Source of the DNA: Planctomycetota bacterium
GTDB lineage: Bacteria; Planctomycetota; UBA11346
Length of the DNA: 5,455 nucleotides
Reading direction: 5' to 3'
NCBI GenBank assembly: GCA_013816415.1
Contig: JACDEN010000228.1
Coordinates: 1 to 5,455 of the forward strand
Of the stretch, positions 1 through 5,455 are shown piece after piece. The notes below the pieces were generated by a model. The model did no database searches and was not told the DNA's origin. It saw only the letters and a list, made by a program, of their open reading frames with translations. Within the stretch, counting starts at the first letter, position 1, and the number at the start of each line of letters is the position of its first letter. The translations under genes were made by a program, and so were the position numbers.

Positions 1-3
1 ATG

Positions 4-40
4 CCCGCACCGGTGGGTTTCCCGTTGTTACCGTTGCGGG
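4..40. other. Long imperfect inverted repeat upstream of yhhQ
   Basis: CCCGCA at 4-9 is the exact reverse complement of TGCGGG at 35-40. Just inside, CGGT at 11-14 pairs with ACCG at 30-33, with one C/T mismatch (10 and 34) between the two stems. GGG at 15-17 can pair with CCC at 21-23 across a TTT loop, leaving GTTGTT (24-29) as a bulge. This gives 13 nested pairs in 37 bases. It could be the end hairpin of an upstream gene outside the window, or an RNA or DNA regulatory element for yhhQ. There is no U-tract after it, so an ordinary intrinsic terminator is doubtful. The pairing is seen directly; the function is unknown. Confidence 0.45.
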
Positions 41-52
41 ATTGTGCATAAG
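25..52 (+). promoter_or_regulatory. Possible sigma-70-type promoter for yhhQ
   Basis: TTGTTA at 25-30 resembles a -35 box and CATAAG at 47-52 a -10 box (4 of 6 consensus bases), separated by 16 bases, with TG directly before the -10. Transcription would begin near 58-60, leaving a leader of about 10 bases that just includes the ribosome binding site. In that case the dyad at 4-40 would lie mostly upstream of the transcript and overlap the -35 box. This is a weak match by eye in a GC-rich genome and could be chance. Confidence 0.25.
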
Positions 53-59
53 CCGGCGC

Positions 60-63
60 GAGG
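60..63 (+). promoter_or_regulatory. Shine-Dalgarno site of yhhQ
   Basis: GAGG lies six bases before the ATG at 70-72, a near-ideal spacing. It supports that ATG as the start. The upstream ATG at position 1 is in a different reading context and is not linked to this gene. Confidence 0.7.
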
Positions 64-69
64 TATCGC

Positions 70-858
70 ATGGCCGAAATCGTCCCGCCCCCCGTCGCCG
101 AGACCGAGCGCAAGGAGACCTTGCTGCTGGTCCTATGCGCGTTGTTCATCGGCTTCTTCGTCACCGCCGACCTGATGGGCGCGAAACTGTGGCACTTCAC
201 CATCCTGGGTCTGCGCCCGCGCCACCTCGGCCTCGGCGGCGACGAGTTCATCGCCACCACCGGCATCCTCGCCTTCCCGCTGACCTTCATCCTGACCGAC
301 ATCGTCAACGAGTACTACGGCCGCAAGGTGGTGCGCACGCTGACCATCCTCGCGATCATGGTCAACCTGCTGCTGCAGCCGGTGGTGCAGACCGCGATCC
401 GCGTGCCGACCATCACTTTCGGCGGCCCGACCGCAGTGGAGATGCACCAGGCCTACCAGCTCGCCTTCGGCCAGACCTGGTCGATCGTGGTCGCGAGCCT
501 GTGCGCCTTCACCTTCGGACAGTTCCTCGACATCTGGATCTTCACCTGGCTTCGGCGCAAGACCGGCGGACGCATGTTGTGGCTGCGCGCGCAGGGCAGC
601 ACGCTGGTCAGCCAGCTGATCGACACCTTCGTGGTCATCTTCCTCGCCTTCGTGATCATCCCCGCGCTGGTCGGGGGACAGCCCTGGCCGGTCGCCGGCG
701 CCTTCACCGTCAGCCTGACCAACTACATCTACAAGTTCGTCATCGCGGTCGCGGTCACGCCGGTGCTGTACCTGGTGCATTTCGGCGTCGACGCCTGGCT
801 GGGCAAGGACGAGGCGGCGATCGCCGTGCGCGAAGCGCATCCGGCCGATCCGGCCTGA
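70..858 (+). CDS. yhhQ: Queuosine precursor transporter, YhhQ/VUT family (DUF165)
   Basis: This is a 262-residue polytopic inner-membrane protein. Hydrophobic segments lie near residues 17-36, 61-79, 88-106, 135-157, 180-201 and 208-236, which fits the six-helix fold of the family. Family-like motifs are LTFILTDIVNEYYGRK (71-86), QFLDIWIFTWLRR (151-163) and STLVSQLIDT (177-186); the last matches the conserved STL...DT motif of E. coli YhhQ. Family members import preQ0/preQ1, the deazapurine precursors of the tRNA wobble nucleoside queuosine, letting cells salvage rather than synthesise them. The protein is about 40 residues longer than E. coli YhhQ. The difference includes a cytoplasmic-looking N-terminus and an extended loop (about 45-60, LGLRPRHLGLGGDEF) after the first helix. 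No queuosine biosynthesis gene is visible here, so the substrate is inferred from family only. The start is supported by a GAGG site. The gene runs convergently to acpS. Confidence 0.9.
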   Translation: MAEIVPPPVAETERKETLLLVLCALFIGFFVTADLMGAKLWHFTILGLRPRHLGLGGDEFIATTGILAFPLTFILTDIVNEYYGRKVVRTLTILAIMVNLLLQPVVQTAIRVPTITFGGPTAVEMHQAYQLAFGQTWSIVVASLCAFTFGQFLDIWIFTWLRRKTGGRMLWLRAQGSTLVSQLIDTFVVIFLAFVIIPALVGGQPWPVAGAFTVSLTNYIYKFVIAVAVTPVLYLVHFGVDAWLGKDEAAIAVREAHPADPA

Positions 859-860
859 TC

Positions 861-894
861 CGAGCGGCGCGCGCGACCCGCGCCTCCGGGCTCG
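861..894. terminator. Bulged hairpin between convergent genes, candidate bidirectional terminator
   Basis: CGAGC (861-865) pairs with GCTCG (890-894), and directly inside GGCGCG (866-871) pairs with CGCGCC (879-884) around the loop CGCGACC. The only imperfection is a five-base bulge, TCCGG (885-889), on the 3' side. The hairpin begins two bases after the yhhQ stop and lies about 20 bases beyond the acpS stop on the other strand, so it sits where both convergent transcripts should end. No T-tract follows on either strand. It may act with Rho, as an RNA 3'-end stabiliser, or as a non-canonical terminator. The pairing is seen; the role is inferred from position. Confidence 0.4.
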
Positions 895-913
895 CGTCCG
901 CACCTGATCGTGG

Positions 914-1294
914 TCATACCGCTTCGAGGATCACCACGGCTGCGGCCATGCCGTCGCTGTGGCTCAGCGTGAGCGAACACCGGACCACGTTCAGCGCGGT
1001 GGCGCGCTCGAGCGCTCCGCCGGTGAGCTCGATCGCCGGAGCGCCGGATGGATCGCTGAGCACCGCGATGTCGGTGAATCCCACGCCGTGGGCCCACCCC
1101 GTGCCGAGCGCCTTCATGCACGCCTCCTTGGCGGCCCAGCGCGCGGCGAGGCGTTCGGAGGGGTCGCGGAAGCCGAGGCAATAGCGCTGCTCATCGGCGG
1201 TGTAGATGCGATCGAGGAAGCGCTGGCCGTGGCGCGCGTGGACTCCGCGGATGCGTTCGACCCCGATCAGATCGAGGCCGAGTCCGACGATCAC
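914..1294 (-). CDS. acpS: Holo-[acyl-carrier-protein] synthase (4'-phosphopantetheinyl transferase, AcpS type)
   Basis: The cytoplasmic enzyme moves 4'-phosphopantetheine from coenzyme A to the conserved serine of apo-acyl carrier protein, which is needed for fatty-acid and lipid synthesis. The product has 126 residues, the usual length for the trimeric AcpS family. It shows the N-terminal signature GLGLDLIGVERI with the metal-binding Asp at residue 8, the second signature RWAAKEACMKALGTG with the catalytic/metal Glu at 57, and the C-terminal SLTLSHSDGMAAAVVILE strand with His112. The GTG start is chosen because it places Asp8 and Glu57 at the family positions and because it overlaps the upstream gene's TGA stop as GTGA (1294-1291). 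Only a weak GAAAGA purine stretch lies six bases before it, so translation probably depends on coupling. The enzyme looks complete and functional. It is the last gene of the minus-strand unit and converges on yhhQ. Confidence 0.95.
   Translation of the reverse strand: MIVGLGLDLIGVERIRGVHARHGQRFLDRIYTADEQRYCLGFRDPSERLAARWAAKEACMKALGTGWAHGVGFTDIAVLSDPSGAPAIELTGGALERATALNVVRCSLTLSHSDGMAAAVVILEAV
1291..1294 (-). promoter_or_regulatory. Four-base stop/start overlap (GTGA) coupling the large gene to acpS
   Basis: On the minus strand the GTG start of acpS (1294-1292) shares two bases with the TGA stop of the preceding gene (1293-1291). Overlaps of this form usually mark termination-reinitiation coupling, which would tie AcpS output to translation of the 1,372-residue gene. 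The weak Shine-Dalgarno-like sequence before the GTG fits that reading. No separate promoter can be excluded inside the large gene. Confidence 0.75.
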
Positions 1295-4200
1295 CGTTTG
1301 TCTTTCGGACGCGCCTTGTCGCTCTCGGCGACCACGCGCCACACCGCGCTGAACCACCAGGGGGCGTCTGGGCCATCGCAGACCCCACCCGACTTGACCC
1401 GCACCGCCAAGGGCTGGCCCGCCGGGCGGTCCGCGGGCGGTTCGAGCCGGGCGACCAGCACCTGATCCTTGCCCTGGGTCACGACCACGTGGTCGCCCAG
1501 GCGCCAGGTCGACGGCGGAGCATCGAGCGTGATCACGCCGCCGTCCTGCGCGGACATCTGCAGCACGACCGATTGCCGGTCGATCGGTCGGCCCGCGTCG
1601 CCGATGCGCACGACCATGTCGGCATGCGGACGTGCGAACACCACCAGCGAGGATTTCACGCGCGCCAGGGCGTACGATCCATCCCCGCACGGCTGCCAGC
1701 GGAGATTCGGCAGCGCCGCGGCCGCGAGCGCCTTGAGATCGACCAGATCCGCGACGTTCGACGTCGGCACCGGAGTCGGGGCCTCGATGGTCGAGGAGGT
1801 CATCGCATGGAGGCCTTCAGGACCGGCGTCGAGCAGCCCGTTGGCGAGAGGCAGGATGGCATGATCGAGGTTGATCACCATCGCGCGCGGCTTACCGCCC
1901 TGGGCATCGAGGATGAGCGCGGCGGCGCCTTCATCGTCGCGGATGATCGCGGTCAGGCCCTGGCTGGTGGCGCGGAACTCGCGGACCTCGACCTTCGCCG
2001 GAAGCCATTGCTCCCATGCGGGCGAGCCCGACGCGATGTCGACGGCGATGAATCCGTCGCCGCCCTCCTTGGCCCGGGCATACAGGTACAGGCGGTCGTC
2101 GAGGACCGCGAATTCGCTGATGGTGTGCCAATCGCCGAAGGTGCGCCGGACCTTGCCGCTGAAACGGTCGACCACCGCCAGCTGGTCCTGGTCGCTCAGC
2201 ACGAAGACGCTGTCACCGCGCGCGGTCAGGACCTTGGCGACCACCGCCTCGGAGCGCCAGCGCAGGCGCCCGGTTCCGAGATCCCAGCACGCGAGATGCG
2301 AATCCGCCTGGCGGGCCAGGCAATCGAAGCCGTCGATCAGCGGCGTGTCCTCGCCGTCGACCGGAACCTGCGCCATCACCTGGCCGGTGGCCAGTTCGAT
2401 GAAGCGTCCGTGGCCGTGCTCGGCATCCGGCAGCCACAGCAGGCGCTGGCGCACCAGCCGCGCGAGGCTGAAGCTCGGACCCAGTCCCTGCAGCCTCCAG
2501 AGTTCGCGTCCCGCCGGCGCCTCTCCGGAGGCATGTGCGGCGTGGGCGACGATGTCCTGTCCGTCGATCAGGACGATGATGTCGTCGACCGAGAGCAGGG
2601 GGGGCGGAGATTCCTGCTCGGTCGTGGTGTTGGGGATGGTGAAGCGCTGGCACAGTTCGGCCCCGGTGGCGAGATCATGCACCGCCACCCATCCGCCGGC
2701 CGGTCCTCCGCCAGCCGGTCCGAGCGGCGGAGAGGTCGGCCACACCAGCACGGTGCGGCCATTCGCGGCGACCGGCTCGACCATGTCGCCGCCGAGGATG
2801 CCGTTGATCGCCACCTTGGTTTCGCCGCGCAGCACCACCGCGGTGAACGGCGTGCGGATGCCGGCGCTCTTCACCGCCGGCACCAGGTCGTGCTGGAAGT
2901 CGCGGATCTCCTTGCCCGAGAATTCGACCAGGAAGTCGCCCGTGCGCATACCTGCGGTATCGGCGCTGGTCCCGGGGATGACCTCGATGCGGATGCCCGC
3001 GCCAGCGTTGCCCTGCTGCCACTGGACGCCGAGCAGGGGACGCTCGGGCTTGCGCCACCAGGCCTCGGTGCCGTCGACGATGCGGTTGGCGACGAGGAAG
3101 CCGTCGGCGTAGCCGACCGCCATCTCGCCCGAGATCAGCGTCGCACGCGCGCGATGGGCGGCGACCGTCCATTCCTTGCCGGCCGCAGGCGTCGGGATGG
3201 TCTCGGGCCCGGTACCGACCAGGCCCGCGTCCTTGCCGCCGATGCGCGCCAGGCCCGCGCGCGCGAGCGCGTGCAGATGGACCTCGACGTGCTCCTTGTC
3301 GCGCACCGCGATGCTGCGTCCGGGAAGCGTGAGCACCGACTGGTAATCGGCGGCCGCGGCCGCCTTGTTGCCCGAGGCCTCGGAATTGCGCGCGCGCCAA
3401 TAGGCGGTCTCGGCCGCCAGCGACGGATCGAACCGCGCGAGGCGCTCGAGCTTCGCGAGCGCCTGCGGGAACAGTTTCGCTTCGCCCACTGACAGATCGA
3501 GGCGCTGGCGCGCGATGCGTGCCGCCTTCTCGGCGTACTCCGCGGGCGCGCCGCGCTCGAGCGCCTCGACATAGCGGTCGAACGCCAGATCCAGGTCGCC
3601 ATGGACCTGCAGCAGCGAGGCCAGGCGCGCGCGCGGACGGAAATCCTTGGGATTCTGGTTCGCGGCCTCGGTCAGGCGATCGAGGGTGGAGGTGGTCCCG
3701 CCGTACGAGGTCACCTGGGATGGCCGGCCGAGCAGCAGGGTCTGATCGACCACCGCCAGGCCGTATGACGCGTCGAACGCACCGAAGGTGCGCTGGCCGA
3801 CGACCTTGCCGGTCGCGAGATCCAGCAGCACCATGCTCTCCTTGCCGGCGACCAGCGCGCGGCCATTGCCGACGCATCCCTGCGAGTCGGTGAGCTTGGC
3901 GGAATAATTCCACCGCGCCTTGCGCTGGGCGATGTCCAGGCAGCTGATGACGCTGCCGGAAAACAGGGCGAAGCCTCCGGAGACCGCCAGCACGTCGCCC
4001 TTGGCGCCGTCGCCGCGATACAGGATCGGCGACTGGTTGCCCTCGCCCAGGATGAGCGCGACGCCCTGGTTGTCGGACGGCGTGGCGATCGCGACCAGGC
4101 CGTTGCCCGCGATCAATCCGCGGCGCGTCGAGCGCGTCAGGCCCGGCATGCCGCCGAGATTCTCATCAGTGGTCAGGCTCGGATAGTTCCACACCCGGCG

Positions 4201-5409
4201 GACTTCGCCTGCGGGACCGACGCAGCCGATGATGCCGCAGTTCGAGAGCACCAGGAGCGAGCCCTCGTGCAGGCACAGCGACGGGATGAGGGCGCTCTCG
4301 CCGGCATTGAACGAGCGCCGCGCCCCGGGCACACGCGCCACCAGGGCGTCCCAGGCCTGCTTGCCCGAACGCGCGTCGAACGCCTGCACGTGCAGGTCGG
4401 CGTTCTCGTTGTCCATGATGATCACGGCGAACGCGACGAGTTGATCGAGCGAGATCACCGGCGACACGCCGACGATGCTGCCCTGCTGCTGGGACGACGC
4501 CTGCCAGCGTCGTTCGCCGAGGCGATCCAGGCACAGCAACGAGATCTTCTGGTTGTCGGTGTTTCCGATCGCCACGAAGCCCTGCGGGGTCACCACCGGC
4601 CGCGCCTGCAGCTGGCTGAGGCCGATGTTGCCGACGACCTGGGTGGATCCCTGCTGGCGCCCGATCAGGTGGTCGAAGACGAAGAAGCGCACGCCGTCGC
4701 TAGCGGCGGTCGCCTCGCCGCTCGCCGCGCTGAGGCTGAGCACCGGCTGCACCGGGCGGTCCTGCGTCCGCACCTGGCGGACGCGATGCTCCTCGACCTC
4801 GAAGCTCCAGATCTCGGCCAAGCCATCGAGCGTGGTCGGCAGATCAGGCGTCTCGGATTGGATCAGCATGGCCTGCGCGGCCGCCTCGCGCTGCTTGCCA
4901 TCCGCACTTCCGCGATCGCCCGAGCGGCGCGAGCATTCGAGGAACTGCCCGATGCGGCCGGAATCCCAGGCGCGGTTGGCGAGCAGCGACCAGGCCTTCC
5001 CCGCCGCCGGTGTTCCCGGGTAGCCGCGCGCGACGGCCGTCAGATCCGCTTCGGAGACCGCCACCGAGAGATGCTTGTCGGCGACCGCTTCGTAGGTGCG
5101 CACGAAGGCCTTGTCGAGTCCAGCCTCGTGAAGGCGGCCTTCGAGCACGTCGGCGATCGGCGCTCCGCCATCCTTGCAGGAGATCAGCTGGTCGCCGTGG
5201 GTCGCGATCAGGGTCTGGACACGCTCCAGCAGCGACGCCTCCTCGCCGCGCTTGGCGTCGAGGTCGTCGAGCAGCTCCTGCGATTCCTTGCGCACGTCCC
5301 ACGGCGTGGCGACCACCGGCTCGACGGCCATTGCCGGTACCGCGCCCAGCAGGGACAGGAGGAGGATGCGGCGCACCACGGCTTTATAGACGCCAGCAAA
5401 CGACGGCAA
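1291..5409 (-). CDS. Large exported protein with two PQQ-like beta-propeller regions, TPR repeats and a PDZ domain
   Basis: The 1,372-residue product starts with a Sec-type signal peptide (RRILLLSLLGAVPAMA, likely cut after residue 28, no lipobox). In order it then shows: a helical, possibly TPR-like region (38-190); a first propeller (about 196-570) with blade motifs such as VQAFDARSGKQAWD (341-354) and MVLLDLATGKVVG (526-538); TPR-type helices (about 573-725, e.g. GDLDLAFDRYVEAL and GNKAAAAADYQSVL); one more blade-like stretch (755-788, ending DGTEAWWRKP); a PDZ domain (about 790-872, with GAGIRIEVIPGTSADTAGMRTGDFLVEFSGKEI-type features); and a second propeller (about 880-1260, e.g. LACWDLGTGRLRWRS). 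The C-terminus is unassigned and ends in a basic tail. Such propellers with TPR and PDZ modules suggest a periplasmic scaffold or peptide-binding protein; no protease triad or quinoprotein active site is recognised. The start is uncertain: TTG 5409 is the farthest possible (in-frame TGA at 5421-5419), but GTG 5379 or 5376 would also give a signal peptide. The exact function is unknown. Confidence 0.85.
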   Translation of the reverse strand: MPSFAGVYKAVVRRILLLSLLGAVPAMAVEPVVATPWDVRKESQELLDDLDAKRGEEASLLERVQTLIATHGDQLISCKDGGAPIADVLEGRLHEAGLDKAFVRTYEAVADKHLSVAVSEADLTAVARGYPGTPAAGKAWSLLANRAWDSGRIGQFLECSRRSGDRGSADGKQREAAAQAMLIQSETPDLPTTLDGLAEIWSFEVEEHRVRQVRTQDRPVQPVLSLSAASGEATAASDGVRFFVFDHLIGRQQGSTQVVGNIGLSQLQARPVVTPQGFVAIGNTDNQKISLLCLDRLGERRWQASSQQQGSIVGVSPVISLDQLVAFAVIIMDNENADLHVQAFDARSGKQAWDALVARVPGARRSFNAGESALIPSLCLHEGSLLVLSNCGIIGCVGPAGEVRRVWNYPSLTTDENLGGMPGLTRSTRRGLIAGNGLVAIATPSDNQGVALILGEGNQSPILYRGDGAKGDVLAVSGGFALFSGSVISCLDIAQRKARWNYSAKLTDSQGCVGNGRALVAGKESMVLLDLATGKVVGQRTFGAFDASYGLAVVDQTLLLGRPSQVTSYGGTTSTLDRLTEAANQNPKDFRPRARLASLLQVHGDLDLAFDRYVEALERGAPAEYAEKAARIARQRLDLSVGEAKLFPQALAKLERLARFDPSLAAETAYWRARNSEASGNKAAAAADYQSVLTLPGRSIAVRDKEHVEVHLHALARAGLARIGGKDAGLVGTGPETIPTPAAGKEWTVAAHRARATLISGEMAVGYADGFLVANRIVDGTEAWWRKPERPLLGVQWQQGNAGAGIRIEVIPGTSADTAGMRTGDFLVEFSGKEIRDFQHDLVPAVKSAGIRTPFTAVVLRGETKVAINGILGGDMVEPVAANGRTVLVWPTSPPLGPAGGGPAGGWVAVHDLATGAELCQRFTIPNTTTEQESPPPLLSVDDIIVLIDGQDIVAHAAHASGEAPAGRELWRLQGLGPSFSLARLVRQRLLWLPDAEHGHGRFIELATGQVMAQVPVDGEDTPLIDGFDCLARQADSHLACWDLGTGRLRWRSEAVVAKVLTARGDSVFVLSDQDQLAVVDRFSGKVRRTFGDWHTISEFAVLDDRLYLYARAKEGGDGFIAVDIASGSPAWEQWLPAKVEVREFRATSQGLTAIIRDDEGAAALILDAQGGKPRAMVINLDHAILPLANGLLDAGPEGLHAMTSSTIEAPTPVPTSNVADLVDLKALAAAALPNLRWQPCGDGSYALARVKSSLVVFARPHADMVVRIGDAGRPIDRQSVVLQMSAQDGGVITLDAPPSTWRLGDHVVVTQGKDQVLVARLEPPADRPAGQPLAVRVKSGGVCDGPDAPWWFSAVWRVVAESDKARPKDKR
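5383..5409 (-). promoter_or_regulatory. Possible promoter overlapping the 5' end of the large gene
   Basis: On the minus strand TATAAA (5388-5383) is a good -10 match, and TTGCCG (5409-5404) is a 4-of-6 -35 match with a short 15-base spacer. Initiation would fall near 5377, on or beside the GTG codons at 5379 and 5376. If real, the assigned TTG start could not be used from this promoter and the message would be leaderless or nearly so. An AT-rich hexamer stands out in such GC-rich DNA, but the evidence is one site read by eye. Confidence 0.25.
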
Positions 5410-5421
5410 CTGTATGCTTCA

Positions 5422-5453
5422 GGGGCTTCGCCCCTACGGTCCTGCGGGCCTAC
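5422..5453. repeat. Two tandem 16-nt hairpin units, probably part of an intergenic palindromic repeat
   Basis: Unit 1 (5422-5437) is GGGGC-TTC-GCCCC-TAC and unit 2 (5438-5453) is GGTCC-TGC-GGGCC-TAC. Each is a five-pair stem with a three-base loop and a TAC linker. The units agree at 11 of 16 positions. Stem position 4 changes from G-C to C-G and position 3 from G-C to a U-G wobble, so pairing is kept while sequence changes. Unit 1 extends to six pairs with A5421 and T5435. The element lies 12 bases outside the TTG start of the large gene and runs toward the window edge, so more units may follow. It could be a dispersed REP-like element, a terminator of an upstream gene, or an mRNA leader structure. 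Confidence 0.5.
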
Positions 5454-5455
5454 CC

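Noticed and set aside
1..51. A frame open from the window start to TAA at 49-51, possibly the tail of an upstream gene
   Set aside because: Only 16 codons are visible, all three plus frames are open here, third positions are not strongly GC-biased, and a long dyad occupies the same bases. It cannot be distinguished from non-coding DNA.
1..69. preQ1-I riboswitch before yhhQ
   Set aside because: The short stem followed by an A-rich tail and pseudoknot pairing typical of that class cannot be found; the region contains no A-rich run.
42..1184. A 380-codon plus-strand open frame spanning yhhQ and the antisense of acpS
   Set aside because: It is a low-complexity Arg/His/Pro-rich shadow that crosses the convergent gene boundary. 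The overlapping frames encode clear YhhQ and AcpS proteins.
914..1690. Extension of acpS upstream to 258 codons
   Set aside because: The added N-terminal part is an out-of-frame reading of the large gene. The GTG at 1294 gives a standard 126-residue AcpS with catalytic residues at the expected positions.
2690..2740. Short direct repeat containing GCCGGTCC twice, considered as a tandem repeat
   Set aside because: It encodes the glycine/proline loop GPAGGGPAGG of the large protein and is explained by codon repetition; only two short copies are present.
1489..3492. A 667-codon open frame on the plus strand opposite the large gene
   Set aside because: Its translation is rich in Arg, Ala, Asp and Gly with no recognisable domain, and it is exactly antisense to a gene with clear signal peptide, propeller, TPR and PDZ features. 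Long antisense frames are expected in GC-rich coding DNA.
2675..3913. A 412-codon minus-strand frame overlapping the large gene
   Set aside because: It is a frame-shifted shadow full of Arg/Gly/Pro with no motifs; the large gene's own frame is continuous through this stretch.

Overview
The window is GC-rich bacterial DNA (clearly over 60% GC by eye) with three densely packed protein-coding genes and little intergenic space. The organism cannot be named from this sequence. A signal-peptide-bearing protein of nearly 1,400 residues that mixes PQQ-like propeller, TPR and PDZ modules is common in Planctomycetota and related Gram-negative lineages, so a planctomycete-like bacterium is a reasonable but weak guess. 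No mobile element, CRISPR array, tRNA or rRNA is seen.

Layout. Positions 1-69 are a leader with a long imperfect dyad, a possible promoter and a good Shine-Dalgarno site. It leads into a plus-strand gene (70-858) for a YhhQ/VUT-family queuosine-precursor transporter. A 55-bp gap with a bulged hairpin separates it from a convergent minus-strand pair. Read in the direction of transcription, the pair is a very large exported propeller/TPR/PDZ protein (5409 to 1291) followed by acpS, holo-[acyl-carrier-protein] synthase (1294 to 914). The two overlap by four bases (GTGA), so they are almost certainly co-transcribed and translationally coupled. Beyond the start of the large gene, the right edge holds two consecutive 16-nt hairpin units (5422-5453) that look like part of an intergenic palindromic repeat.

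How the genes relate. The transporter supplies precursors for the tRNA modification queuosine. AcpS activates acyl carrier protein for fatty-acid synthesis. The large protein is probably periplasmic or envelope-exposed, with a scaffold or protein-binding role; no enzyme active site was recognised. No shared pathway links the three. The least ordinary features are the large protein's architecture, with a PDZ domain apparently inserted into its second propeller, its coupling to acpS, and the paired hairpin repeat beside its start.
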